Shown here: piece after piece, positions 47,581 through 58,601 of the stretch
Position numbering within the stretch: position 1 is the first letter of the stretch
Layout: each line of letters starts with the position of its first letter
DNA from: Notospermus geniculatus
Taxonomy: Eukaryota; Nemertea; Pilidiophora; Heteronemertea; Lineidae
Length of the DNA stretch: 64,000 nt
Reading direction: 5' to 3'
NCBI GenBank assembly: GCA_002633025.1
Contig: NMRB01001201.1
Location: 103,559 to 167,558 of the forward strand
The notes under the pieces: generated by a model
What the model saw: only the letters and a program-made list of their open reading frames with translations
Told to the model about the DNA's origin: nothing
Databases searched by the model: none
Program-made: the position numbers and the translations under genes

Positions 47581-48333
47581 ATGCTGATTTTGCACCTCAT
47601 TTGATTTTTACCAGCAAGAGAGGTATAACCCTCCTTCGCCATCAAGAGGTCCTCTTGCACTCCAGCTAGGGTCTTACTTAAGAAACACCGACACGCCTAC
47701 TGGCAAGGTGTCGGGTTCCCCTATCCTGTCATGGCTAAAAGCATCCGTGGTAATACAAGCAGCGATTGTGAACCTATGTCATTAGAGACAAGATTTGCAT
47801 CATACACTTCAAGCCAAGAGCTGCTACCTCGGGAGATACTTGTTGAAAGGGGTAGTGTCGTGTTCCGTGCGACGACCCAAAGTACACCGGTGATTGTACC
47901 CAGGTCCCTGGTATCAGATTACTCCAACTCTTGCTGTCTTTTTCTTTGTAGCAGTTTCCTTTATAAGAAGTTTGTTTTTAAGTAAGTGTCATCAGTTGAT
48001 CGGTTAAATGTACACCCTTGAGGCGTTCTCATCTTTCTTAACGAGGATGCAGTAAATCAATTTCAACCTATTGTTCTTTAACAGTCCGTAAATGTCCTAA
48101 GGGAGAAAGGTCGGAGGCAAATGTGCAGGGGAGATGTCCAAGAACCATTGAATCTACCTCTCCGGAAGGCCTTCCTCCACGTGAGGGTTCTTTCGCGCCA
48201 TTTGGCTCTAATCTCTGGGCCACTCGACCGTAGAAAATTTTGTTCAGTGGGGATCCTAGCTACGATAGAGGGCAGCATACCAAAACCAAGTCCTATTCAA
48301 TGGAGCCTTTTGTGTGGGGAATGGATCAGGGGT
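47581..48333. other. No gene recognised
   Basis: Unique DNA; short frames only. Confidence 0.5.
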
Positions 48334-48432
48334 CATGTTCCCGAAGCCGTCGTAAGGTTAACGATGTCGTTACGCTATGCATTTTCCCAGTTTTAACGAC
48401 ATCGTTAACCTAACGACTGCTTCGGGAACATG
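48334..48432. mobile_element. 99-bp palindromic MITE-like element
   Basis: CATGTTCCCGAAGCCGTCGT pairs with the complement of ACGACTGCTTCGGGAACATG. The arms extend through GGTTAACGATGTCGTTA (about 40 bp each) around a short loop. Confidence 0.85.
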
Positions 48433-49305
48433 GGTCCAGGACCGGGATGTCAGTTTCATTTGAATAGTTTTAACCACTAGTGACACCTATTGAGGCAGTG
48501 GGCTAGGGTCCACGATGTGTCACTGGTCAAGGCTAAACCATTAAGGAAACCAACAATGGTGAACTGCCCATCGGAAGCCAACAAGCGTGAGAAACCTCTA
48601 ACGTGAAAAGGTTACCTTTATATTGCTTACGTTGTTGTTGATCTTATTGCCGATATTGCTTCAAGAAGAGCGCCATCTGCTTGTGACCGCTGCCTTTAAT
48701 GACCCAAGGGAAAGAAATGTCTCCACTCTCAGAAATATATCATTGTAACAGATTAATCAGACGCGTGTTGTCAAAATCCTGATCCATATCAATATAGTAT
48801 GAGAGCAGAACCAGACAAATGCCTGGGACTATAGACAGACCACTTTATATGACAGAGCATTGCCGACTATGTTGTTGCAGCTCATGTGCTTGCATTCGTC
48901 TTATAGAACATCTCTTATATCCTGCGCGGTATCAATCGTTCTGTTATGATACTCAATAAATGTTAGGTGTACCCAGACAAACATGTGTCGGTAAACCGCA
49001 TTATTGTTATGGACAGTGAGTGGTATCTGCCATTGATTTCGCTGTATTGTCTTACAGTGGAGAGGGTCGCTGGAATGCCAAGGAGAGAGTTCAGTGGGTT
49101 TGATGTTTGTGAAGAACCCCGGCCTTGCCAGAAGGTTTATCAGTTCATTCTCACCAAGTGTGTGGCAGTCATCTGAAGGCTTTGTGTCGGTTACGCAAGA
49201 CCCTCAAGGAAGCGTCTTTGTACATGTACGTTACGCAACGTCCTCGCGTATTTACATGATAAAACTGCGTAGGTGACGCGCAGGCTGCGCGAAGCATGGT
49301 GTCAA
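48433..49305. other. No gene recognised
   Basis: Unique DNA becoming CpG-rich near 49200-49305. A 69-codon frame at 48967-49176 is not recognisable. Confidence 0.5.
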
Positions 49306-49455
49306 GGCGGTGACAAACTGGCGCGTAAGCAACGCGTCAGGAAAGCGTTTAACCAATCAAGGTGGCGGTAACACAGACCGAAACACCTACCGAAGAATCT
49401 GATTGGCGGAACTTGCCTGCACGACGCGTCGCGTACGCGGCAGTCCGTCACCGGC
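49306..49455. mobile_element. CpG-rich inverted-repeat element
   Basis: GGCGGTGACAAACTGGCGCG at the left is mirrored imperfectly by CGCGGCAGTCCGTCACCGGC at the right, with further ACGCGTC words in each arm. The 150-bp span is rich in ACGCGT and CGCG. It is MITE-like by structure only. Confidence 0.5.
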
Positions 49456-49932
49456 TTTAGTTGTGCCCACCACTTGATAGGCCTACATGATTGTATAGCC
49501 TACGGTCTGTTGGTGCTTGGTGCGAAGCGGGGTGCGAAGGCCGAATGCGCGGGCAAAAACGTTGAACTTTCTAGGTCTCCGCCCACGAGCGTGATTTGAC
49601 CCAGAACAGCCCCAGGCAGAGCGCCGCCGTCCCCTCCGGGTTTCCACATTATTGACTAGGTCAATAGTACAGCCGATACTGGAGAATTAGCAACGATCTT
49701 CTGCCCTAAAACACTCATCAATAGTTCTTACTGGCCATCAGAACCCCATTAGGCGTGGAAGAAAAGCAAAGATTGCTGTTTTTGCGGAACAGATAGTCGG
49801 ACGTGTCTTGCATCTCTCCTTGTGGGAAACAAGATGTCCGCTGGGGCCAAGATAGGGGCAGTATGACTATGGCTACAGGTTCTGAGAAAGACTCATCCGA
49901 ATACAGCAGCGAAAGATTTGTGGTGTACTATC
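49456..49932. other. No gene recognised
   Basis: Unique DNA; nothing identified. Confidence 0.5.
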
Positions 49933-50158
49933 TAAGTTTTTAGGATGATAAACAGTAAGTCAGCTTCCAGAATCTTGCAAATTTTCGACCCCAACCAGGG
50001 TCTTCTTCAGGCTGGCACTTTCAACTCTCGACTTGAAAGTGCCAGCCTGAAGAAGACCCTGGTTGGGGTCGAAAATTTGCAAGATTCTGGAAGTTGACGT
50101 CCTGTTTATCATCATTTTGTGTGTCATTTTTGTGCTTTCTCTTTAAGTTTTTAGGATG
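49933..50158 (+). mobile_element. Head-to-head hairpin element with 15-bp target-site duplication
   Basis: The exact 15-bp word TAAGTTTTTAGGATG brackets the element (49933-49947 and 50144-50158). Within, arms of ~80 bp form a near-perfect inverted repeat (49945-50112) carrying the GACCCC/GGGGTC core and CCAGAATCTTGCAAATTTTC. The plus-strand right arm reads GCCAGCCTGAAGAAGACCCT, GGTTGGGGTCGAAAATTTGC. A unique tail, CATTTTGTGTGTCATTTTTG then TGCTTTCTCTT, follows; its complement matches the start of the 9601 and 45008 copies. A long duplication argues for retrotransposition rather than a cut-and-paste DNA transposon. Confidence 0.8.
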
Positions 50159-51729
50159 GTCGTAATGCTTTCTGCCAGTTTGAATGCCTTACTTTTCGGG
50201 AAAAGAGCCTATCTTTAGCATTTTCCCTAAGAAAAAAAACATAGCAACATGGTCTGCATAAAAAGGAATAAATCCTAACTCGACATCAATCACATCAAAC
50301 CAATAAAATCTTCACCGAACATCAGCTGGTCTTTCGACAAAAAATCGCAACCATTAGGTATAATTTGCCTGGTCAGAATTGGTCCACACAGCATCAGACG
50401 TAAGCTGGATTAGCCACAAGTTTATGATGATTTGCCATTGTACCGGTTGATTACTTTTCCCATTGAGTCCTGATTTGTAGCTTGACAGGAAAATTGCCGG
50501 TGATGAGAAAGTTGAGGATGATTTTGTTGAATGACCATGGTTGGTCATCGTGATGTCGTTTCTTTCCTATGGTGAAACAACTTTGAAGAATGATGAAAAA
50601 CAAAGAAATGGCATTTATTTCTTCATGCTGTCCATGAAACGAGGACAAAACTTCGGAAAATGGTCAGCAACCCAGGTGTCATCGGAAAAGAGGAACGACT
50701 GTTTTCCTCGGTGTCCTTACTTTGGTCCGATGGGCAAGACGTTGAGAAGGCCATTCCAAATGGGTCATCATTCCGATAAGTCATGGGGAAGCGTTCGTTA
50801 ATTAGATATTTTGTCCGGCTGATATGGGTATTTTAGCAATAAGATGTTCATCACAGCCGGCGGACAAGCCTACTTTATGTCCAGCGGTCTCCCAAATAAT
50901 CCAAGAAGATGAAAGCCTTTGCTCATCTTACTGAGCGCCGATGTCAATTCTGTCTATTCCACATCATTCTTATTAACCACATTTAAGAGGGTTATACGTA
51001 TCTAGTTTTAATTCCATTCACCGGCAGATTACGTTTTAGCCGTAGCTTGAATTTCAAAGAGGCGGCCACTTTGGTTACCATACGTCGGCCACAGAATCAA
51101 CTCGAGAAGGTGCATCGTCGTATAGATCAACAGACTAGAACCAATGGCCTTGCTTGTCAATTAGTGGCAGTGGCTACTGATATATTAGATAAACAGAAAG
51201 GGAAAGAAAAAGTTAGGACACCAACTCACATCTCTTCTTTTCAAAAGAAGCGAATGACCACAAGTGCAGTAACGTTACAAGCAATTACAGGAACTATCAG
51301 AAGGTCTGTAAAGCAAGAAATGTTGGTAGCGTGTGGCAGCAGTGATCTTCCATTGACCACTGGTTCTTTCGCTACTTTGACATGCTGTGCTCCATTAGAC
51401 TTCGGGAAGGAAATCATCAGAAATTACCTCTGTTAGCTGACAGTGTATCAAGTTGTTCACAGAAAGCGCAGAACGAGTAATTGGTCGGTAACTTCACATG
51501 ACTGTTCTTGGCAGACTCGAGATTCTTGTGACCTGATTGGTGTTGTAATTATTGCTACTTGGGCATACTTGAGGAGGGGCACTTCTAAGAGTCTGGGTTG
51601 GAACATATGGGTAGAGGGAAGGGTACAGCGGTCTGTCTATACAGAAAGACACAGCAATGGATCAGATCTGGGTCTAATCAGAGACAGACAATAGTACTCC
51701 ACTGATGTCGGTGACCTGAAATAAGATTA
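50159..51729. other. No gene recognised
   Basis: Unique DNA. The longest frame is 129 codons (51047-51436, plus, opening TTG), with a rather coding-like lysine/threonine mix but no recognised domain. Confidence 0.45.
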
Positions 51730-52075
51730 TGATGGATATTGGCTCTGTCGTATAGCTGAACTTTGTGGATTCGACTCCACGACTTCTTGCCTATCATGAC
51801 ACCTCACCAGCATAAAGGAAAAACAGCGCTCACCACTGAGTTAAAGCGAATCGATAGCGGATTTTGTTTACATTTGGCTGGTGTTTGTAAACACAAAATT
51901 CAGCCAATCAAAATGCACGAAAATTTCTTTGTTGACATTCTGGAGAAGTTTGTTTACATTTTTTCCTGAAAATTCGTCTCCTTTCAAATTCTATTTCTAA
52001 ATCAAATTTTTTCGCTTTCGATTCGCTTTAAACTGAATGGTGGAGAACCCGGGTTCGAACCATACTGACGCTGCT
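51730..52075 (+). mobile_element. tRNA-like SINE interrupted by a MITE
   Basis: A B-box-like GTGGATTCGACTCC lies near 51766-51779. Then an A-box-like CCAGCATAAAGG and CAGCGCTCACCACTGAG run up to 51840. After the inserted MITE, ACTGAATGGTGGAGAACCCG leads to the B box CCGGGTTCGAACCA near 52049-52062. Removing the MITE restores a plausible tRNA-like module with a CCAC/GGTGG stem. Confidence 0.5.
51845..52027. mobile_element. 183-bp TTAA-flanked MITE nested in a SINE
   Basis: The termini AGCGAATCGATAGCG and CGCTTTCGATTCGCT are inverted repeats with one mismatch. They are flanked exactly by TTAA on both sides (51841-51844 and 52028-52031). The interior is AT-rich with a GTTTAC/GTAAAC stem. A TTAA target site is the hallmark of piggyBac-type elements and of some other MITEs; no transposase is present. 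Confidence 0.88.
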
Positions 52076-53256
52076 GTAGAGGATTCTCTCTTCGATATCT
52101 CATTCTGTGACTGAAATCCTTCGTTCAGTTCTTCTCACAAAGCCCCTCTCTACTCAGATGGTCGACACTGAAACGCTATCCGACAGTAAAAGCACTAACC
52201 TAATCTCGTCAACATGTTACCAAGTCAAAATGCCTATTGGCTACACTTCTCTTACTGTTTGTATTGATTTCAATTATCAAAGATGTCCTTGTAGGCTATC
52301 ATAGAACCAATAAAACCACTTGAATCTCTCGACAGTGGCTTTAACTCATTCGTGGACATGTAACCCCTTCTATTGACGGAATATTCCATGTTGGCGTTGG
52401 TGGATTGGAGGTTGGGATGGTTTGTCAATGAACTTATCTTTGTGTGCGACACGAATGCTTTTACCAGAACCAAAATGGTTTAGGGGCATTAGGGTGTTCA
52501 ATGGAAGCCAGTCAGAAACTGCCAGTTTTTATCAAAGTTACCAACGAAAGCTTAGAAACGACGTTGCTCTGATTCCTAAAATGACGTGCTAGATTGGCCA
52601 GACAGATACCAAACCGATGGCCATTAAGCACCCCATGGGCCCGAGCATTAGAACTAAGTTGACGTGTGACCGTTAATTAAATATCACATCAGCGCGATAA
52701 CGTGAGGTCCTGCTGGATTGCTGTGGCCCCATCATTTTAACACTGACGAGCAATATGTCTCTATCGACAGCCCCCGGTGGTTTGGAGGTTAACGAGCGAA
52801 TTGCGTACATAACAGTTCGGCGCCAGGTTAAGCATATGGGCGGACTAGGAGTCCCTCATTTAGACTGAGCGTGATGCAGGGGGCAACTACGCCTACGAAG
52901 ACTAACTAATTACTACAGGATGGATGATACCAACACGAAACATTATACACTGGCCTAATGATAATAGCAGCAGGTTGCTGTTTACTTCCATACCAACAAT
53001 TTAGAAGCCCATTACCCGTTAAGTGATAGCTCACCAATATGACTATCGGATCTGTATTGTTTTCTGGTTTGCTTGGTGGTCACTGCCCTCATCCACTTGC
53101 AACATCTCGTGTTCTTAAAGTATTGACAGGATGTCGCTCTCAAGGTCTGATATTGCATGTACACTTGATTTTGGTTCTGGAATGGAGGATCATGAGTGGG
53201 TCGAGGTATTTGAGAGAATACTGGCAAGGCGTAAGGAAACAAGCACCGGAAAGGCA
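52076..53256. other. No gene recognised
   Basis: Unique DNA; short frames only. Confidence 0.5.
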
Positions 53257-53421
53257 ACCACGAACGCGAACGCGGCAAGGGCTTGTTCTCCTGAACAAAG
53301 ATCGCGGCAAGGGCTAGGAGAACAAAAGATCGCGGCAAGGGCTTGGAGAACAAAAGATCGCGGCAAGGGCTTTTTCTCCTCAACCAAGATCTTGTCGTCT
53401 GCTTCATATTGCGTTCGTGGT
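53257..53421. repeat. 28-bp tandem array between short inverted repeats
   Basis: ACCACGAACGC at 53257 and its complement ending at 53421 bracket four units. CGCGGCAAGGGCT starts at 53271, 53303, 53331 and 53359, alternating with GAGAACAAAAGAT. It may be a small TIR element with an internal array like that at 34434-34801. Overlapping frames of 84-131 codons on both strands are by-products. Confidence 0.7.
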
Positions 53422-53757
53422 CGCGCTAGGTTTAAACAGACCAAACGCCTTTACATTGAATTCGATTCTGCCATCGTACGACTGGTAACGATGCAAATGG
53501 GTGATTAAACAATAGGATTTGCTTTACCGCCATCTATTCAGATTGTAACCAGGCCTAGAATGCTTTTCAAAGGCTACTTGGTGCAATGTCTCTATATCTA
53601 TTCACCTAAGGTAAGGCCTAGTTGTCCATTCGAAATGCAGCTGACTGTTAGGTTACGCACAACGACTTGGACGTCGGGGTAGGCCTATGGGGCTCCTTTT
53701 TCGAGAGTCATAAAGGTCGTTTTCTGAAAAACTGCTGTCCTAAAACGGAGCTTCAAT
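53422..53757. other. No gene recognised
   Basis: Unique DNA. Confidence 0.5.
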
Positions 53758-53864
53758 GGCTGATATTTATAAAAGCTAGCAAATGCTTAGTAATGCATTT
53801 TAATTGGCCATTGCTGTGCAAATCTCAAGTAAAAGTATTTTGCTTACTTTTATGAATACCAGCC
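53758..53864. mobile_element. 107-bp MITE (AGCAAATGCTTTTACTT family)
   Basis: GGCTGATATTTATAAAAGC and the complement of ACTTTTATGAATACCAGCC form the ends, flanked by AAT on both sides (53755-53757 and 53865-53867). It is a close relative of 35532-35650. Confidence 0.85.
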
Positions 53865-55165
53865 AATGTGCTCTATTGGGGACGGAAGCTCCAAGGCTTC
53901 GGTACTTTATCCGCCAAAGATCAAGCTGGAGGCAAAGTATGAACTTCTCGATAGTGTAGCCTGTTGAGTTCAAAAGTAAGTAAGTAGGTTTTCTAGGCGT
54001 CAATTAGAAACAACTCCCCACATTCGCTAGGTTCTTACCAGTACCCCAGGTTCGAAACAAAGTCTTAGTTCTGAAGAAAAACCAGCGTACGAAAGCTCTA
54101 TTGATGCACGCCTGTTGTTTTCATCAGATTATCTTTTTCCACAGAATCCTGCGTACGACAGAGCTTGCATAAAGGAAAGTATATAAAAATAACATCAACA
54201 ATAACCAATACGCTAATGGCTGGCTAAGATGTTTTTCCCCCGAAATCACCAATACGAATTTGCTGTGTTCCTTGATTTTTTACCACAAGCATGCATTAGC
54301 TTGGAAGATGGCTTGCTTAAGAACCGTATCAATCATGGCGTATAAAGTATTAGGAAGCATTACACCACCACTACCAGGCACAATCAATCTAGCCTTCTTT
54401 TACCGTCTTAACGTTATCCAAACCTAACTGTTGGTCTTTGGTTGTGGTCGACCCCAGCCAATGAAACCTGATCGGAGCTCGTTGATACGTGTATGGCGCT
54501 ATCTGCGTGGGATGTAATGTCTTTGTGCGCCGTTGATGCAGTCGTTGTTGGTTTATTTACCGAGGATTTGTCAATAATGCTCCGTACGAATAACTCATTT
54601 TATCCAAATGCGAGGAGTGATTCGATGATACCCCGTCTTGTCCTCTTAAGAGGTGCACTTATTGTTCGTCACCAGAATGGTTAAGAACAGTTTATTTCGA
54701 TTGTTCTGCCTCTTCCTACCGTTAATAGTCATCTCTATGGCTTCAATGCCAGCTTGGTACAAAAAGCCACAAGGATTATTCTCGGCAATCTTCGAAACAT
54801 GCTTTTTTGATGGATTCTCCTTCCTGTTTTGAGTAGGAACGATTCTTGAGTATTTTGCACTCATTTCTTTGTCCTTGCGTTCGTTGCCGTCATTGGTGGT
54901 GTCCCCCGATATACTGAGTATTCCTTCCTGAGTAAGATCTTTGTTAAATTCCTAGTAAAGACCATTTTGATGGTGAAATAGGACCATCTTAGGGCTTAAA
55001 CAAATACTGATTTCAATCTTTCCCAGTCGGAACATATTTTGCGGGCTTACATGTAACTACATCGATTTCTTTTAATCGAAGTATACGTATATACATACGA
55101 GTCCTCCCTCACGAACGAAAAAGGAGAAAGCCTGTCACGATAGATTCAATGAAAGCTCATCTGTA
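53865..55165. other. No gene recognised
   Basis: Unique DNA; nothing identified. Confidence 0.5.
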
Positions 55166-55302
55166 AGGCTTCCCTTACATAGAAGTATACGGTATACGAA
55201 AACGCCATTTAACAAAGGCTTCAAGTCGATTCACGACCGTGAAGCAATTGTTAACCGAACCGCGGTATTCGTATACCGTATAGTCCTATGTAAAGGAAAC
55301 CT
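55166..55302. mobile_element. 137-bp inverted-repeat MITE
   Basis: AGGCTTCCCTTACATAGAAG and TATACGGTATACGAAAACGCC at the left are mirrored by GCGGTATTCGTATACCGTAT and AGTCCTATGTAAAGGAAACC at the right. The arms are about 41 bp. No clear target duplication. Confidence 0.8.
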
Positions 55303-57484
55303 GAGAGCCGTGGGCTCTTCTTTACGGTGTTCTCACCCCTTCATGATATCTGGTGTTCCCACCCATTAGTGTAATTTATTGAGTCTCCTGTTCTATGGGC
55401 CTTTTGTGATGAGTTCATGGAATAAAAAAAACGTTTTGTGGAGTTGACGGTCTTTCAAGGAATCTCCTCAGTCTCATCCCGGCAAAACACTGTCTGATAT
55501 TCACAGCCCGTTACCATTAATCTGTCAGTTTTTGTGCAGTGGCAGCAAGCCAATCAGATATCATGTTGAAGATTATGTTAATGACGAATATGAGTAATTT
55601 AGAAAGAAATCGAGTGTTCGTAGAAAATGTGACTCAAGACAGATAGAAATCTTCTTGTATTAACTATCAACAGCTTGTTCTGTCACCAAGTTCCGTATGG
55701 AAATTTATTCACTTCATCATGCATGAACACCCTTATGGATCATCCTAGCCAGCTCTCAGCTTACCGCTGGGAACAATGTAAAACGTCTTAGCATTACAAC
55801 AGTTCAACGACTGAAATATAAATGTAAATTTGTTGGTATTGACGTGTACAGACACCCCAGAGAGCAGTTACAGAAAGTTTGATGTGTCTTGGGGATTTTG
55901 GGACATGGAAACTAATGGTGTTCATGTCGAGGCACAGTTAGAGTTGAATCAATTGCTTTTTATGGTCGTCCAACCCCCCAAGATGAAAAACTGTTATGAA
56001 CTTCTAGGTCCATAGCCATAACTTATCTTTCTATGTTTATTTCATGTACTCTCGTAGTTTTCGCAGAGTTATTGGGAATTTGCACTATAAAGTTAAAGTA
56101 AGTTCAAAAAGGCTAATTCGGTTCGCAGGTCTCACTAGGATGGGACTGTGTACTTTTAGTTGAAATAATAGCAGCAGGGAATAGAACGTTTATGCTTTAG
56201 ATTACTGTGAATCACGCTGTAGCCAGAGACCCGGTCTTAAAAGTCAGGTAAAAAACAGTGGATTATTAAGTAAGGCAATTTGCAACTAAGCATGCTTACA
56301 GTTTCGTCAAGTTGTCATTCCCAGCGGCTTACATAGACTGTCCTCGGGATCTTTGCTCCTGGCATGAACGTTTATAGCTCAAGGGGACTAACTGGCAGCC
56401 GATAGCATTAGGGACTGTTAGGATCAGTCACTTAGGAAATCGTAGCTATATACTCGTCTACTCGTAATGAGATTGATGAAGTGGCCTGATGTACTTTTGC
56501 CTCGTTCTCCTATCGAATAGTTCATAAGATAACTGGAAATATGGGTATTGAGTTCCGTGTTCTCTATGAGATATCTGAGAGTTTCGATAGATTTGAATGT
56601 TATCAGTGAGTATATATAGATTATCTGGAAACACTTCGATTGCAGGGCCCTGTCTGCTCAGGTATGTAGGTATGTAGCTTCTGATATGTGTTCGTTACTC
56701 CCACGCCAAACAGACAACAAAAAGACCTAGACATGATGAATGCGTTTGCGATGCGTACATCTGCCTCTCACTGCAAAACTGTCAAACATATCACCTCAAG
56801 ATAGAGTATGACATATCATTTTGAACGCTAGTTGACAAAAACATACCGCATTTGATGTGAATTGTCAGAACTGCCAGAGATAGAACGTAAAGGTTCTTTC
56901 TTCGCTGGCAGCTAGATGACTACAACAGAATTCAATAAACAACAAACTAAGCTAAAACGTCTCCCGCAGCAAACCTCGCTGCCGTCGACCCGTCTTAACT
57001 CGCCCGTTAAAAGTCGTCAGTTAATGGTTACAGTTGTAGTTATTTCATTTAGCGAATCTAATGACTTCGTTAACCAAATGGCTTAGTATTGCATGTTACT
57101 TCCTCTGCCTATGAGTTGCCATTAACGTATCCACGTAATTTGAGGCGTTTAATCTATCCTCTTGACATGTTGCATTCACATCAAGGTGACATTATCTTGA
57201 AATGGAAGAGAATGTAAGAAGATACTTTCCACAAGCTTTTAAATCATCTCTATCCATGGTGAGGTAGGACAAAAGGTCTGTAATGCATTTCACACATTAA
57301 CTTGAACGCGACACCTCCCTACACTTCTTTGTATTTGATGGGTGTTTATCAGGAATGAAATTGGCAAAAGTATTCTGAATGTTAATGGTTTTGCCTGCGA
57401 CTTGTAATTAAAGGAGATCCGATTTTGATCTTTGTGAGCCGTGAAGTCTTCATGAATACCAAGGTCTGTGACACCGCCTTCCTG
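55303..57484. other. No gene recognised
   Basis: Unique DNA; nothing identified. Confidence 0.5.
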
Positions 57485-57712
57485 CACATGGCGAATTCAA
57501 GATGGATGCCACTACTACCGCTTGTTGATGACAGAATACAGGATGAGGTTACGTTGGCTATATCCCAGAGTCCTGATGTTTGATTGTGCACATGTCAAAT
57601 TCAAGATGGATGCCACTACTAGCGCTTGTTGATGACAGACTACAGGCTGAGGTTACATTGCCCATATCCCAGAGTCCTGATGTTTGATCCAAACATGCGA
57701 GTCCCAATTTGT
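57485..57712. repeat. Tandem duplication, two copies of about 114 bp
   Basis: CACATGGCGAATTCAAGATG starts at 57485 and CACATGTCAAATTCAAGATG at 57599. Both run through GATGCCACTACTA and ATATCCCAGAGTCCTGATGT, with several substitutions. Confidence 0.9.
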
Positions 57713-58011
57713 GGTAATAAATCCATTTTAAAGTTGAATCTAATCAAAGGTAGAAACGTGCCATAAAAACGTGAGAGAGTGGCGGTAAAAGGTTCCATGT
57801 CTAAGTGAATATATCGTTCATGTCGTTACGTTTGATCCTGTGATTAGATCGTACTGTGATTTAATGGACATTCAGACGATGTTGTCTATGATGGAAAGAC
57901 ACTGATGGAATCAGACCAATCGAGGGCACAAGTAGGGGTGATCTCATCAAAAGGGTCTGTATTACCTTTTGGACAGGATTCCTAGGGTGCTGGTTGCGGC
58001 TGCTAGGTTGC

Positions 58012-58262
58012 AGCTGCCTTTTTGTGCTTCCGCAAGGGCACGTAAAAGACCCATCCAAGAGAGGAACATGAGTAGAATTAGGGCCGAATTCACGGACCGC
58101 ACTTTAGCCTAAAGTATAGCTTAAGTTGGACTTTCTCTATGCTTTAAGCATTGAGGAAAGTCACACTTTAATGAAAGTGTGATCCGTGCATACGGCCCTT
58201 AGATGGCCTCTTCCACAAACCAGGACCAATAATGCTTTGGCTTCGGCCCTCATGGAAAAACA
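58012..58262 (+). mobile_element. SINE fragment interrupted by a MITE
   Basis: CGCAAGGGCACGTAAAAGAC, CCATCCAAGAGAGGAACATG and AGTAGAATTA are followed, after the insertion, by GATGGCCTCTTCCACAAACC and AATGCTTTGGCTTCGGCCCT. This order matches the SINE on the minus strand at 40008-40270. The tRNA-like head is not recognisable here. Confidence 0.75.
58081..58198. mobile_element. 118-bp MITE nested in the SINE, TTA target duplication
   Basis: GGGCCGAATTCACGGA and TCCGTGCATACGGCCC form the ends, with TTA on both sides (58078-58080 and 58199-58201). Comparison with the uninterrupted SINE at 40.1 kb confirms the insertion point. The interior has CTTTAGCCTAAAG-type palindromes. GGGCC ends with a TTA duplication fit PIF/Harbinger MITEs. 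Confidence 0.88.
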
Positions 58263-58327
58263 CTTACACATATACACATACTGGTAAGTGAAAGAGTGAA
58301 AATCGACAAGACACAGAGCAAACTAAC

Positions 58328-58445
58328 GCCTGTATTCTAGAAGCCCTCCTTAACTCTAAGGTCCACTTTAAGCTTTTGTACTCTGTCCTGCAAACAATAG
58401 CCTAAGGTAAACCTTAGACTAAAGGAAGCTTCAAGAGTACGGCCC
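58328..58445. mobile_element. Older inverted-repeat element
   Basis: GCCTGTATTCTAGAAGCCCT and AACTCTAAGGT at the left are mirrored imperfectly by ACCTTAGACTAAAGGAAGCT and TCAAGAGTACGGCCC at the right. It is similar in style to the GGGCCGTATTC family but more diverged. Confidence 0.55.
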
Positions 58446-58457
58446 GAAGTCTGCTTA

Positions 58458-58598
58458 AAGCTGGATTTAGCTGCACGCGGTATGCGGATTGCGGAACGCG
58501 GTAAGCGGAAAGTTCAATGCATTTCTCATACAACAAATCGCTTCCGCCAGGGATTCCGCGGCCCTATACCGCATTCCGCGTGTCAGCTAAATGCAGCC
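58458..58598. mobile_element. 141-bp inverted-repeat MITE, TTA flanks
   Basis: AGCTGGATTTAGCTG and the complement of CAGCTAAATGCAGC form the ends, with GCGG/CCGC-rich arms. TTA lies on both sides (58455-58457 and 58599-58601). Confidence 0.75.
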
Positions 58599-58601
58599 TT
58601 A

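Noticed and set aside
47046-47604. Frames of 71-87 codons through the AGGTCA array
   Set aside because: They are by-products of a minisatellite; unit length varies and would break any fixed peptide repeat.
53012-53508. Overlapping 84-131-codon frames on both strands
   Set aside because: They pass through a 28-bp tandem array and short inverted repeats, and no domain is visible.
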